A DNA stretch of 36,599 bases from an uncultured Bacteroidales bacterium (GTDB taxonomy: Bacteria > Bacteroidota > Bacteroidia > Bacteroidales > UBA932), in contig CAMKTW010000002.1 in assembly GCA_946415795.1 (NCBI GenBank), forward strand, positions 1-36,599, given 5' to 3'. Within the stretch, counting starts at the first letter, position 1, and every line of letters begins with the position of its first letter. Positions 16,133-23,245 of this stretch are shown here, one piece after another. The notes under the pieces were generated by a model. That model saw only the letters and a program-made list of their open reading frames with translations, was not told the DNA's origin and made no database searches. Position numbers and translations under genes: made by a program.

Positions 16133-16159
16133 CCGTAACCTTTAATAAGTAGCTGCAAG

Positions 16160-16194
16160 ACAAAGGCCCCGGTGCTGAGCGCCGGGGCCTTTGT
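16160..16194. terminator. Bidirectional terminator between convergent genes
   Basis: A 13-bp perfect stem (16160-16172 with 16182-16194) can be extended inward by a T-G and two G-C pairs to leave a TGA loop. CCTTTGT follows the stem top on the plus strand, and the mirror image gives CCTTTGTCTTG on the minus strand. It lies between the end of the FISUMP operon and the end of the acyltransferase gene and can serve both. Confidence 0.8.
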
Positions 16195-16214
16195 AATAAC
16201 GTGTTGTAGCAAAC

Positions 16215-17330
16215 TCAGAATGTCTTCCTGTATGCGCGTCTGCGCATAAATGGAATCGTCTTATACTCCCCGAACAGCGACTGTACCTTATAGTTCTCTT
16301 CAAGCTGAGGATTGAAGATGATGCTCCTGATACCCCTGCGGATGCAGTTTTCGTGGATATGCTTGAACATCAGCACAGGGACTCCGCAAGCCTGATACTC
16401 AGGCAGGACACCTATCAGCAGCGCCTCCAGGGTGTCGTTGTGGCGCAGGGCCCTCAAGATATGAAAGAGGCCGAACGGGAACAACTTCCCCCTGCCCTTC
16501 TTTACCGCCTTGGAGAGCGACGGCACGCAGAACAGGAATCCCGCAGGGCGGTCGTCCTTATCAACCACCACCGCCACGAAATCCTTATCCAGAATAGGCA
16601 CGTATGTTCTCAGATAGTTCTTTATCTGTTTGTCGGTCAGGGGAGAAAAACCCTCCAATGGAGCAAAGGCCTCATTGTAGGCGTGAAATATCTCCATCCC
16701 GTACCGGCGGCACATAGCCTGCATACTCAGGCCTGTGACTGTGTGCACCCCAAACCGCTGCTCTACCAGTGGCGCATACTGGAACATAGGCGGCAGCTGG
16801 GGAGAGACCTCCAAATAGCGCTGGGTCCAGTCGACCTCCTTCTCAAATCCCAGTTTCTCCAGCATAGGGCCATAGTACGGATAGTTGTAAAGGCAGGTGA
16901 AAGGACTCAGATGGTCAAAACCGTCTGTGAGCAGCCCCTCCTTGTCCATATCGGTGAATCCCCAGGGGCCGCGGATTTCGCTCCGGCCGCGCTCCCTGCC
17001 CCAGGCCTGCACAGTCTCTATCAGGGTGCGCAGCACCTCCTCATCCTCTACAAAATCAAGCCAGCCAAAGCGCACGATACCTTCACGGTCATCGGCCTTA
17101 TGGTTGATTATCGCCGCCACACGACCCGCAATACGGCCATCCTTATACGCCAGAAAGCAATCTGCCTCGCAGAAGTCGTATGCTCCGTTCTTGGCGGGAT
17201 TGAAGGTGTCATACTCGTCACCCTGGAGGGCAGGAACCCAGTTGGGACAATCTTTATAGAGCTTTTCGGGGTATGTGATAAATGTCTTAAGCTGGCGGCG
17301 GTTGGCAACCCGGACTATTTCTACTGACAT
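16215..17330 (-). CDS. GNAT-like acyltransferase, candidate bacterial ceramide synthase (bCerS-like)
   Basis: The 371-residue protein has a GNAT-type core: FLAYKDGRIAGRVAAIINHKADD (about 59-81), GWLDFVEDEEV, then EIRGPWGFTDMDKEGLL, and a second GNAT-like half with GFLFCVPSLSKA and LIGVLPEYQACGVPVLMFKHI. This resembles the Bacteroidota proteins encoded near serine palmitoyltransferase genes and, by family memory, the bacterial ceramide synthase of Caulobacter, which N-acylates a sphingoid base or its 3-keto form. The start codon overlaps the last 10 nt of the acyl carrier protein gene, implying translational coupling and acyl-ACP as donor. No serine palmitoyltransferase gene is in the window, so the assignment stays an inference. 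Another N-acyltransferase role is possible. Confidence 0.7.
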   Translation of the reverse strand: MSVEIVRVANRRQLKTFITYPEKLYKDCPNWVPALQGDEYDTFNPAKNGAYDFCEADCFLAYKDGRIAGRVAAIINHKADDREGIVRFGWLDFVEDEEVLRTLIETVQAWGRERGRSEIRGPWGFTDMDKEGLLTDGFDHLSPFTCLYNYPYYGPMLEKLGFEKEVDWTQRYLEVSPQLPPMFQYAPLVEQRFGVHTVTGLSMQAMCRRYGMEIFHAYNEAFAPLEGFSPLTDKQIKNYLRTYVPILDKDFVAVVVDKDDRPAGFLFCVPSLSKAVKKGRGKLFPFGLFHILRALRHNDTLEALLIGVLPEYQACGVPVLMFKHIHENCIRRGIRSIIFNPQLEENYKVQSLFGEYKTIPFMRRRAYRKTF

Positions 17331-17560
17331 ACTTTCTCTATATAATCAATCACCTCTTTTACCGTTTCAAAGCGGGGAGAACCCTCAAACTTGAATCCGT
17401 ATTTGTTCTCCAGCGCCAGGCTCACCAGCAGGATTGTAAGTGAGTCAAGGCCCAAGTCACGCACCATCTGGGAATCTTCATCTATCCTGGTAAGATCAAT
17501 CGAGGGGCGTATTTGCCAGACTATATCTTTCAGAGATTCAAAAATATCTATTCTTGCCAT
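17321..17560 (-). CDS. Acyl carrier protein (dedicated)
   Basis: This 79-residue acidic helical protein carries the phosphopantetheine attachment motif DLGLDSLTI, with Ser40. It is much less like housekeeping AcpP (which has DSLDTVELVM) and is probably a dedicated carrier for the adjacent acyl-AMP ligase and acyltransferase. Its 3' end overlaps the acyltransferase start by 10 nt, and its ATG is 10 nt after the ligase stop. Order and spacing indicate that the ligase activates a fatty acid, loads it on this protein and passes it to the GNAT enzyme. Confidence 0.92.
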   Translation of the reverse strand: MARIDIFESLKDIVWQIRPSIDLTRIDEDSQMVRDLGLDSLTILLVSLALENKYGFKFEGSPRFETVKEVIDYIEKVCQ

Positions 17561-17570
17561 AGCTTATACT

Positions 17571-19061
17571 CTATTGATTACGTAATACCTTCATTGCTCC
17601 GTTGCGCTTGAAGTCATCTTTGCGGACGGTGACTTTAGTCACACGGTGGGTGGTGGGCAGCGTAGCGTTCACCTCATCTACCAGATTCTCAAAATACTTG
17701 ACTACATCCTCCCAGGGGGTCTCGCCAAACTCCTCTATACGGGGATAAATCTCTATCGCTATCACATTGCGTCCGTCCTCTTCTACCTCCTTCACAAGGC
17801 AGTCGCGCAGTTTGCTGCACTTATAGAACGGCTCCTCTATGCTCTCAGGGCTCACATTCTCTCCGTTGGAGAGGATAATCAGGTTCTTGATGCGGCCCAC
17901 GATATACATATAGCCGTCCTCGTCAAAGCGCACCAGGTCGCCCGTCTTAACCCAACCGTCTTCTGTGAGTGTCTCTGCTGTCTTTTCAGGGTCGCCATAA
18001 TAGCCCAGGAACACATTGTCGCCGCGATACCAAAGTTCGCCGTCAACCACCTTGACCTCCTGCTCCGGGTAAATCTTACCCACTGAAGTCGGACGCTCCT
18101 TGACATCGATATTTCCTGAAGTCAGGTTTGCGCCCTCGGTCATTCCGTAGCCCTCAAAGAGGCTCACGCCATAGGTATCAAACTCTGCAATCAACTTGGG
18201 CGGGACATTTGCAGCGCCAGAAATGATATACTTCAGGCGGCCGCCTAAGAACTTGGGGCTGTACATCTTTACCAGGCCCGACATTATCTCGCAGATGCCC
18301 GGCACTGCCACCATACAAGTCGGCTGAATCATCGGGAGCTTGGAGATAGTATCCTTGATATTGGGGCACGCCACCCACTTGGCACCAATCTGCAGCGGGG
18401 TGAGGGTCGAGCATATCAGGCCAAACACGTGGCTCATAGGGAGCACGTGCGCATATACGTGGCAGCCCAGACGCGGTGTGGGGGCATAGCAGCCGTTAAG
18501 GGAGCCGCGCATCAGTGCACGGTGAGGGAGAACCGCACCCTTAGGTGCACCGGTTGTGCCGCCCGTAAAGAAAATTGCGGCGGCATCGTTCTTATCTATA
18601 GTGGCAACCGGAGCCGCCTCTGCAGCACAGTCTGCCGTGTCAATCACTTTGCACGGAACGCCGGCTGCGGCATCTTTGAAATCCTTGCCGGCTGCCAGGG
18701 CCTTCACCCTGAACTTGGCGCAACACCCCGCGATGGCGGGAGCGGGCAGCTGAGAGGGGAGCATCAGGGCCACATATCCTGCGGATGTCACCGCCAGGAA
18801 CATCTCCACTGCCTCGGGTGTAGAATTGTCCAGGATTGCCACGGTATCGCCTTTGGCAAGCCCCAGGGAATTGAGCAACGCGCGCTTGCGTGCCACAAGA
18901 GAGCACATCTCGCCGTAGGTAACGGTGTTTTCCGTGTCGGACAGAGCGGGGAGATCGCGCCATTTTTTCTCAATCCAGGTCACATAATCTGCAAGTGTGG
19001 GGAGATACTCCAACTGAGCGAGTTCCTCGTCAGAGAGCATACTTTTAAAGTAATCTTTCAT
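17571..19061 (-). CDS. Acyl-AMP ligase / acyl-ACP synthetase (ANL superfamily)
   Basis: This 496-residue adenylate-forming enzyme shows the P-loop-like motif FTGGTTGAPKG (165-175), YGMTEG (305-310), the TGD hinge region (373-375), GRIKNLII (389-396) and the C-terminal catalytic lysine (Lys491, RNGAMKVLR). It activates a carboxylic acid, most likely a fatty acid, as acyl-AMP. The following ACP gene suggests transfer to holo-ACP instead of CoA, as proposed for the ligase of bacterial ceramide clusters. It is the first gene of a three-gene minus-strand operon with a -7 box 46 nt upstream. It is soluble and cytoplasmic, with no signal peptide. Confidence 0.9.
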   Translation of the reverse strand: MKDYFKSMLSDEELAQLEYLPTLADYVTWIEKKWRDLPALSDTENTVTYGEMCSLVARKRALLNSLGLAKGDTVAILDNSTPEAVEMFLAVTSAGYVALMLPSQLPAPAIAGCCAKFRVKALAAGKDFKDAAAGVPCKVIDTADCAAEAAPVATIDKNDAAAIFFTGGTTGAPKGAVLPHRALMRGSLNGCYAPTPRLGCHVYAHVLPMSHVFGLICSTLTPLQIGAKWVACPNIKDTISKLPMIQPTCMVAVPGICEIMSGLVKMYSPKFLGGRLKYIISGAANVPPKLIAEFDTYGVSLFEGYGMTEGANLTSGNIDVKERPTSVGKIYPEQEVKVVDGELWYRGDNVFLGYYGDPEKTAETLTEDGWVKTGDLVRFDEDGYMYIVGRIKNLIILSNGENVSPESIEEPFYKCSKLRDCLVKEVEEDGRNVIAIEIYPRIEEFGETPWEDVVKYFENLVDEVNATLPTTHRVTKVTVRKDDFKRNGAMKVLRNQ

Positions 19062-19106
19062 CTTTACAGTATCAATAAGTTATAAGTTTTTTGCCAATGT
19101 AATCTG

Positions 19107-19114
19107 CAAATATA
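19107..19114 (-). promoter_or_regulatory. -7 box of the ligase-ACP-acyltransferase operon
   Basis: TATATTTG on the minus strand, an exact TAnnTTTG box. It predicts transcription starting near 19101 and a leader of about 40 nt. It directly follows the T-run of the terminator of the glucan locus. Confidence 0.6.
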
Positions 19115-19147
19115 CAAAAAAAGAGGCCTGAAGGTACCTTCAGGCCT
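19115..19147 (-). terminator. Rho-independent terminator of the glucan utilisation operon
   Basis: A 24-nt perfect palindrome (19124-19147; 10-bp stem, GTAC loop) is followed on the minus strand by CTTTTTTTG. It lies 30 nt beyond the stop of the last gene of the locus. Confidence 0.85.
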
Positions 19148-19177
19148 GATAAGCTCTCTTGTGGTTCCAGAATTTGC

Positions 19178-20815
19178 CTAGTGGCTGAAGCCGAGCCTTT
19201 CGAGGCCGCGGCGGATGTCGGCATCGCGCATGAAGGTGTTCCAGAGCAGGCCGGTGCGCCAGTTCTCTATCATACAGACAATCGGGCCCTGGTCAATGGC
19301 GATGTAACTCTTGGCGAACCACTGATGTTCCAGTGAGAAGGCGTCGTAGAAACCGTAGTCGCCCCAAATCCTGTTGCCAAGTTTGTAATATAAGTATTCC
19401 ATCGCCGCCAAGGATTCGTCTGGAGTGTACGGCATACTGGAAATTGCCGCGGTGGGGGCTATCGTGCCGGTGTCGTTGGTGGGTGAGGATGCGGTATATC
19501 CGTTCCAATAGTCGCTGGCGGTGAGGCCCCAGCAGACGTCGCTGTAACCATAATATCCTTTGGGGTTGGCAGCGCAGTAGGCGTGGTTTATCCTGGAGTG
19601 GGCGACGTTCTGTTCCCAATAGTCGGCGTAAGCATCGCTAAGGTTGCGGGGGTCGAGGCCCAGGAAAGAGTAGTGGGCAAAGAACATCGGGCCGCCGTAG
19701 TCGGGACCCAGCGGCAGGGTGATGTCATAGAACTGCCTGTGGTTTCTGGTACCGGAAGCCCAGCCCTTGTCATAAACCTCTTTCGAAATGGGGTGGGTGG
19801 GAGACGAAGCTGCCAGCACATAAACTATCAGCGCCTCGTTCCAGCCGCGCACCTGCATATTCATCTTCCAGTCGTAGTCGGGCGACCAGTGCCAGTAGAG
19901 CACATCCTGCCCGCTGCGGGTGAAATGGTCCCATTCCACCGCCTCCCAAAGGGAGGTTATGCCGCTGCGGATGGAGGCCTCTGTGTCGTCGCTGCCGTCA
20001 AAGAAGGCGCGCAAGGTGAGCAGCCCCTCCATTAGGAAGGCGGTCTCCACCAGGTCGGCGCCATTGTCGTATGTGCTGAAAGCGATGGTCTTGCCGGTTG
20101 TGCCGTTAAGCCAGTGGGGGAATGCGCCGTGATATCTCACCGCCTTGTTCTGAAGGAACCCGACCACCTTGAGGGCGCGTGCCGCACCCTCTTCGCGGGT
20201 GATGAACCCCCGCCTGATGCCCACAGGGATGGCCATCAGGCCGAAGCCGCTGCCGCCAATGGTGACTGTCTCATCGCTGCCGAGCCTTTCGCGGGCGAGT
20301 CCGCTGGCGGGATGCGCATAGTCCCAGAAATATGCGAAAGTGCGCTCCTGCACCTTGGTGAGCAGTTCGTCGGTGGAGATTCTGGAAAAGACATCCCTGC
20401 TGTCGTCCAGCGCGGTTATGAACGAGAAGGTGAAACCTTCTACCAAATTTACGCCGAAGCCTTCGCCAGCGGCAATACCTATTCTGTATGGGGAGAACTC
20501 GCCCAGGGGATTCCTGGGGGTAAGAACCATTACAGACGGGTCATCGGCATCCAGATGTACTTCAAGTTCGCCTCCGGAGAAGGAGAGACAGGCTGCGACA
20601 GACACTTTGTCTAACTGTATTTCGCGTGAGAAGCTGAGTAAGATTTGCGGCTGCAGCGAGACGCCGTTCACCGTGCCTGACTCGAGAACAGCCTTACCAT
20701 CTATAGTGGCGGATACGACAATGGCTTTGGGAAGTGATTCGGGGCCAACATGCTGGCCGCATGAGGTCACTGCCATAACTATGGTGGCAGCAGCGATATA
20801 ACAAAGTCGGTTCAT
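19178..20815 (-). CDS. GH144-type beta-1,2-glucanase lipoprotein with N-terminal Ig-like domain
   Basis: The 545-residue lipoprotein (MNRLCYIAAATIVMAVTSC, Cys19) has an immunoglobulin-like domain of Big_5 style at about 28-137 and a C-terminal catalytic domain of the glycoamylase/GH144 family (PF10091) at about 145-545. GH144 enzymes are (alpha/alpha)6-barrel endo- or exo-beta-1,2-glucanases. The acidic cluster Asp250, Asp254 and Glu257 (DNGADLVE) has the same spacing as the functional acidic residues I recall for the founding enzyme CpSGL, and Glu327 (RGWNEAL) is a further candidate. C-terminal motifs YDAFSLEHQWFAKSYIAIDQGP and ENWRTGLLW are typical. It is the last gene of the six-gene locus, 42 nt after the LamG lipoprotein, and a hairpin sits just before its start. 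Probably surface-exposed endo-cleavage; specificity is unproven. Confidence 0.88.
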   Translation of the reverse strand: MNRLCYIAAATIVMAVTSCGQHVGPESLPKAIVVSATIDGKAVLESGTVNGVSLQPQILLSFSREIQLDKVSVAACLSFSGGELEVHLDADDPSVMVLTPRNPLGEFSPYRIGIAAGEGFGVNLVEGFTFSFITALDDSRDVFSRISTDELLTKVQERTFAYFWDYAHPASGLARERLGSDETVTIGGSGFGLMAIPVGIRRGFITREEGAARALKVVGFLQNKAVRYHGAFPHWLNGTTGKTIAFSTYDNGADLVETAFLMEGLLTLRAFFDGSDDTEASIRSGITSLWEAVEWDHFTRSGQDVLYWHWSPDYDWKMNMQVRGWNEALIVYVLAASSPTHPISKEVYDKGWASGTRNHRQFYDITLPLGPDYGGPMFFAHYSFLGLDPRNLSDAYADYWEQNVAHSRINHAYCAANPKGYYGYSDVCWGLTASDYWNGYTASSPTNDTGTIAPTAAISSMPYTPDESLAAMEYLYYKLGNRIWGDYGFYDAFSLEHQWFAKSYIAIDQGPIVCMIENWRTGLLWNTFMRDADIRRGLERLGFSH

Positions 20816-20820
20816 AGTGA

Positions 20821-20846
20821 CGGCAGGGAGATCCCTCCCCCTGCCG
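20821..20846 (-). promoter_or_regulatory. Intergenic hairpin just upstream of the GH144 start codon
   Basis: An 8-bp GC-rich stem (20821-20828 with 20839-20846) with a 10-nt loop ends only 5 nt before the ATG (20815-20813) on the minus strand. No T-run follows, so it is not a classical terminator. It may affect mRNA stability or translation of the last gene. Confidence 0.5.
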
Positions 20847-20857
20847 CCTGAAAAACA

Positions 20858-21730
20858 TTACATAAGAGCGATTGCAACCTCTTCTTTGCGGAGAGCCTGA
20901 ATCTCGGCCTCGGTGAGAGCCTTGTTGTAGATACGGAGCTCGTCGATGCTGCCGGAGAAGAAGCTCATCCAGTCTGCTGCACCTGCGTAGGTCTCGATCC
21001 AGGATGCCCAACCACCTACATAGAAAGCATTTGCATCAGAAGGAACGCATTTGCCCCAAGGCATCATGTCGCCGAATTCAGCATCCTTAACCTTGACGCC
21101 GTCCACATAGAGTGCCCATGCACCGGTAGATGCAGTGTAGGTATAGGCGAACTGGAACCAGGAGTTGTATTTAGCGAAAGCTGCATCCCATGTGTCGAGC
21201 CACATATTGGTTTCGCTGTCGTCGGCCTTCTTGAACATTATGCGGCCGTTGACCTGCTGCCTCTCGACGCCAGTCTCTTCGTCAACACCCTTGTTGTCGA
21301 ACATAACAACCAGAGAAGGCCAGTCCTGAGTGGGGAAGAGCTTGCCGTTAACGGAGAAGAGGCCACCCTTCTGGAAATCTTTGATATTCTTGACCCAGAC
21401 GGTGAAAGTTACATCTTCAAGCTTGCTTAGGGCGTTGTCGGCAGCGAGTTTGAACTTCATGTAAGCTTCATTGTTGTTGCCAGCGGTGTTTACATAACCC
21501 TTGCCGATATAGCCTTCGCCAAAGTCAGCGGCCCCGGCCTTTTTCTCAAAGGTGAAACCCTGGCCAACCTTTACAGCGTTGTCGGCTGCCTCGAAAGGCA
21601 TGTGGAGAACCAGGTTCTCTGCGCAGGTCTTTACCTCGGGAGTAGTGTCTTTAGGGTCATCTTTAGGGGTCTTTTCGCAAGCTGCGAATGCGAACATTGC
21701 AGCGAGTGCAAGTACAAATACTTTTTTCAT
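20858..21730 (-). CDS. LamG/concanavalin-fold lipoprotein, candidate surface glycan-binding protein
   Basis: The 290-residue lipoprotein (MKKVFVLALAAMFAFAAC, Cys18) has a short Pro/Asp/Thr linker and then a jelly-roll domain of the LamG_3/concanavalin A type at about 40-280. Signs are HMPFEAADNAVKVGQGFTFE, EDVTFTVWVKN, WALYVDGVKV and the terminal SGSIDELRIYNKALTEAEIQAL. No catalytic acid pair of GH16 type is seen, so a binding role is more likely than hydrolysis. It follows susD by 35 nt, the usual slot for a surface glycan-binding protein in Bacteroidales utilisation loci. If so, it would bind the same glucan as the GH144 enzymes. The binding role is inferred from position and fold. Confidence 0.8.
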   Translation of the reverse strand: MKKVFVLALAAMFAFAACEKTPKDDPKDTTPEVKTCAENLVLHMPFEAADNAVKVGQGFTFEKKAGAADFGEGYIGKGYVNTAGNNNEAYMKFKLAADNALSKLEDVTFTVWVKNIKDFQKGGLFSVNGKLFPTQDWPSLVVMFDNKGVDEETGVERQQVNGRIMFKKADDSETNMWLDTWDAAFAKYNSWFQFAYTYTASTGAWALYVDGVKVKDAEFGDMMPWGKCVPSDANAFYVGGWASWIETYAGAADWMSFFSGSIDELRIYNKALTEAEIQALRKEEVAIALM

Positions 21731-21765
21731 TGTGTTGTTGATTTGTTAGTTGGTTGATATTAAGT

Positions 21766-23241
21766 TTAGTAGGTATATCCGGGCGTTGCGGGGAGGAAGG
21801 GATTCAGCTGCCGCTGGGCGGAAGGAATCGGGAACACCTCGTTCTTGCCTGCGGTGAAGCCGAGCGGGCCGAGCACCTTGGCGGCTTTGCCCCAGCGCAC
21901 CAGGTCAAAGAAGCGGTTCTCTTCGAGCGCCAGCTCTGCGCGACGTTCATCGTAGATATTCTCCAGGGAGGCGCTTGTGGCGGCAAGACCGGCACGTGTG
22001 CGCACCTCGTTGAGTGCCATATCGGCAGTGTAGCCGGATGTGGGAGCGATTGCGGCTCCATTGGCCATGGCTTCTGCAAACATCAGAAGCACATCGGCAT
22101 ATCGTATAATCCTCATATTGTGGTCCAGGCCGTAAGCATTGTACGAACGGTTGTTGGTGCGGGTAGGTACATAAACCTTGCCGTTGTAGTAAGGGTTGGT
22201 GCAGGATTCTATCACCACGTCCCCTTCAGCGGTGGTTTCGCCGCGCACAAGCAGGGTCACTTTTTTGCGGATATTGTCGCCACGGGAGTCCAAGAAGTCG
22301 ATAAGATTCTGGCTGGGAACCTTGTACCCCCAACCCTGGAACGGCTCTTTGTTGCCACGGGGTCCCTGGATGAAAGCGTAATAGCAGAGGGGCATGCCGC
22401 CGGTGCTCTGGCCCATGTCGGAGCTCTCTATCTCCATCAGCGACTCTGCGCCGCCTTCGTTCTCTACATTGAAAGCATCTTTGAAACGGCTCATCAGAGA
22501 ATAACGGCCGCTGGCGATAATGAGGTCAGTCAGTCTGGCGGCCTCGTTCCAATCTTCGCGGTACAGCGCAACCTTTGCCTTGAGCGCCATGGCCGTATAC
22601 TTGTTATACCGGCCCTTGTAATCTGTGTGGGAGTCGGGGACCACGGCTATGGCATCGTCCAGATCTTTATAGATAAAGGCATAGACCTCTTCTGGTTTCT
22701 TTGCGTTGGCCGTTGCGAGCTCGTCTGCAGTCATGGTGCGGTCAATGATGGGGACGGTGCCGAACAGGCGCACCAGGTTGAAATATGCGTAGGCACGGAT
22801 TATCTTGGCCTCGCCCCGGCACTCCACCACAGTCTGCCGGCCCGCCTCCGAGGTGATGGCCTCGGCAAACTTGTCCATGGATTCTATTGCATAGTTTGCG
22901 GCAGAAGAGATGTTGTAGAAATAGTTCCACATTGCCTCAACATTGTTGTTGTCGGGGCCGTAGGTGAACTTGTCCAGCTGAGCTACGGTAGGGCCGTCGG
23001 CTTCTGTGGAGCCTTTGTCGGCATCGTCGGAAACAATCTCCATCACGCCGACATAGTTCTGTGCCCATCCTTCACTGAGGCGCATGCTTGCGTAGGCGGC
23101 GCTCACGGGAAGGAACACGTTCTCCGGCTTGGAATAGTCCAGTCCTGCCGAGGGCATGGAGGCCTCGGTGCGGATATCGAGCAAATCGGAGCAGGATATG
23201 GCTGCAAAAGCAGCGAGTATTATGATGATACTTTTTTTCAT
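21766..23241 (-). CDS. susD: SusD/RagB-family outer-membrane glycan-binding lipoprotein
   Basis: This 491-residue SusD homologue starts with the lipoprotein signal MKKSIIIILAAFAAISC (Cys17), followed by SDLLDIRTEASM. SusD features in order are NVFLPVSAAYASMR, VEAMWNYFYNISSAANYAIE, the TPR-like helix block AKIIRAYAYFNLVRLFGTVPI (about 145-165) and the C-terminal AELALEENRFFDLVRWGKA (about 440-458). It caps the partner SusC channel and delivers oligosaccharide. The start is 4 nt after the susC stop, as in nearly all SusCD pairs. The glycan is inferred from the flanking GH144 and GH3 enzymes to be beta-1,2-glucan. Confidence 0.96.
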   Translation of the reverse strand: MKKSIIIILAAFAAISCSDLLDIRTEASMPSAGLDYSKPENVFLPVSAAYASMRLSEGWAQNYVGVMEIVSDDADKGSTEADGPTVAQLDKFTYGPDNNNVEAMWNYFYNISSAANYAIESMDKFAEAITSEAGRQTVVECRGEAKIIRAYAYFNLVRLFGTVPIIDRTMTADELATANAKKPEEVYAFIYKDLDDAIAVVPDSHTDYKGRYNKYTAMALKAKVALYREDWNEAARLTDLIIASGRYSLMSRFKDAFNVENEGGAESLMEIESSDMGQSTGGMPLCYYAFIQGPRGNKEPFQGWGYKVPSQNLIDFLDSRGDNIRKKVTLLVRGETTAEGDVVIESCTNPYYNGKVYVPTRTNNRSYNAYGLDHNMRIIRYADVLLMFAEAMANGAAIAPTSGYTADMALNEVRTRAGLAATSASLENIYDERRAELALEENRFFDLVRWGKAAKVLGPLGFTAGKNEVFPIPSAQRQLNPFLPATPGYTY

Positions 23242-23245
23242 GGCC

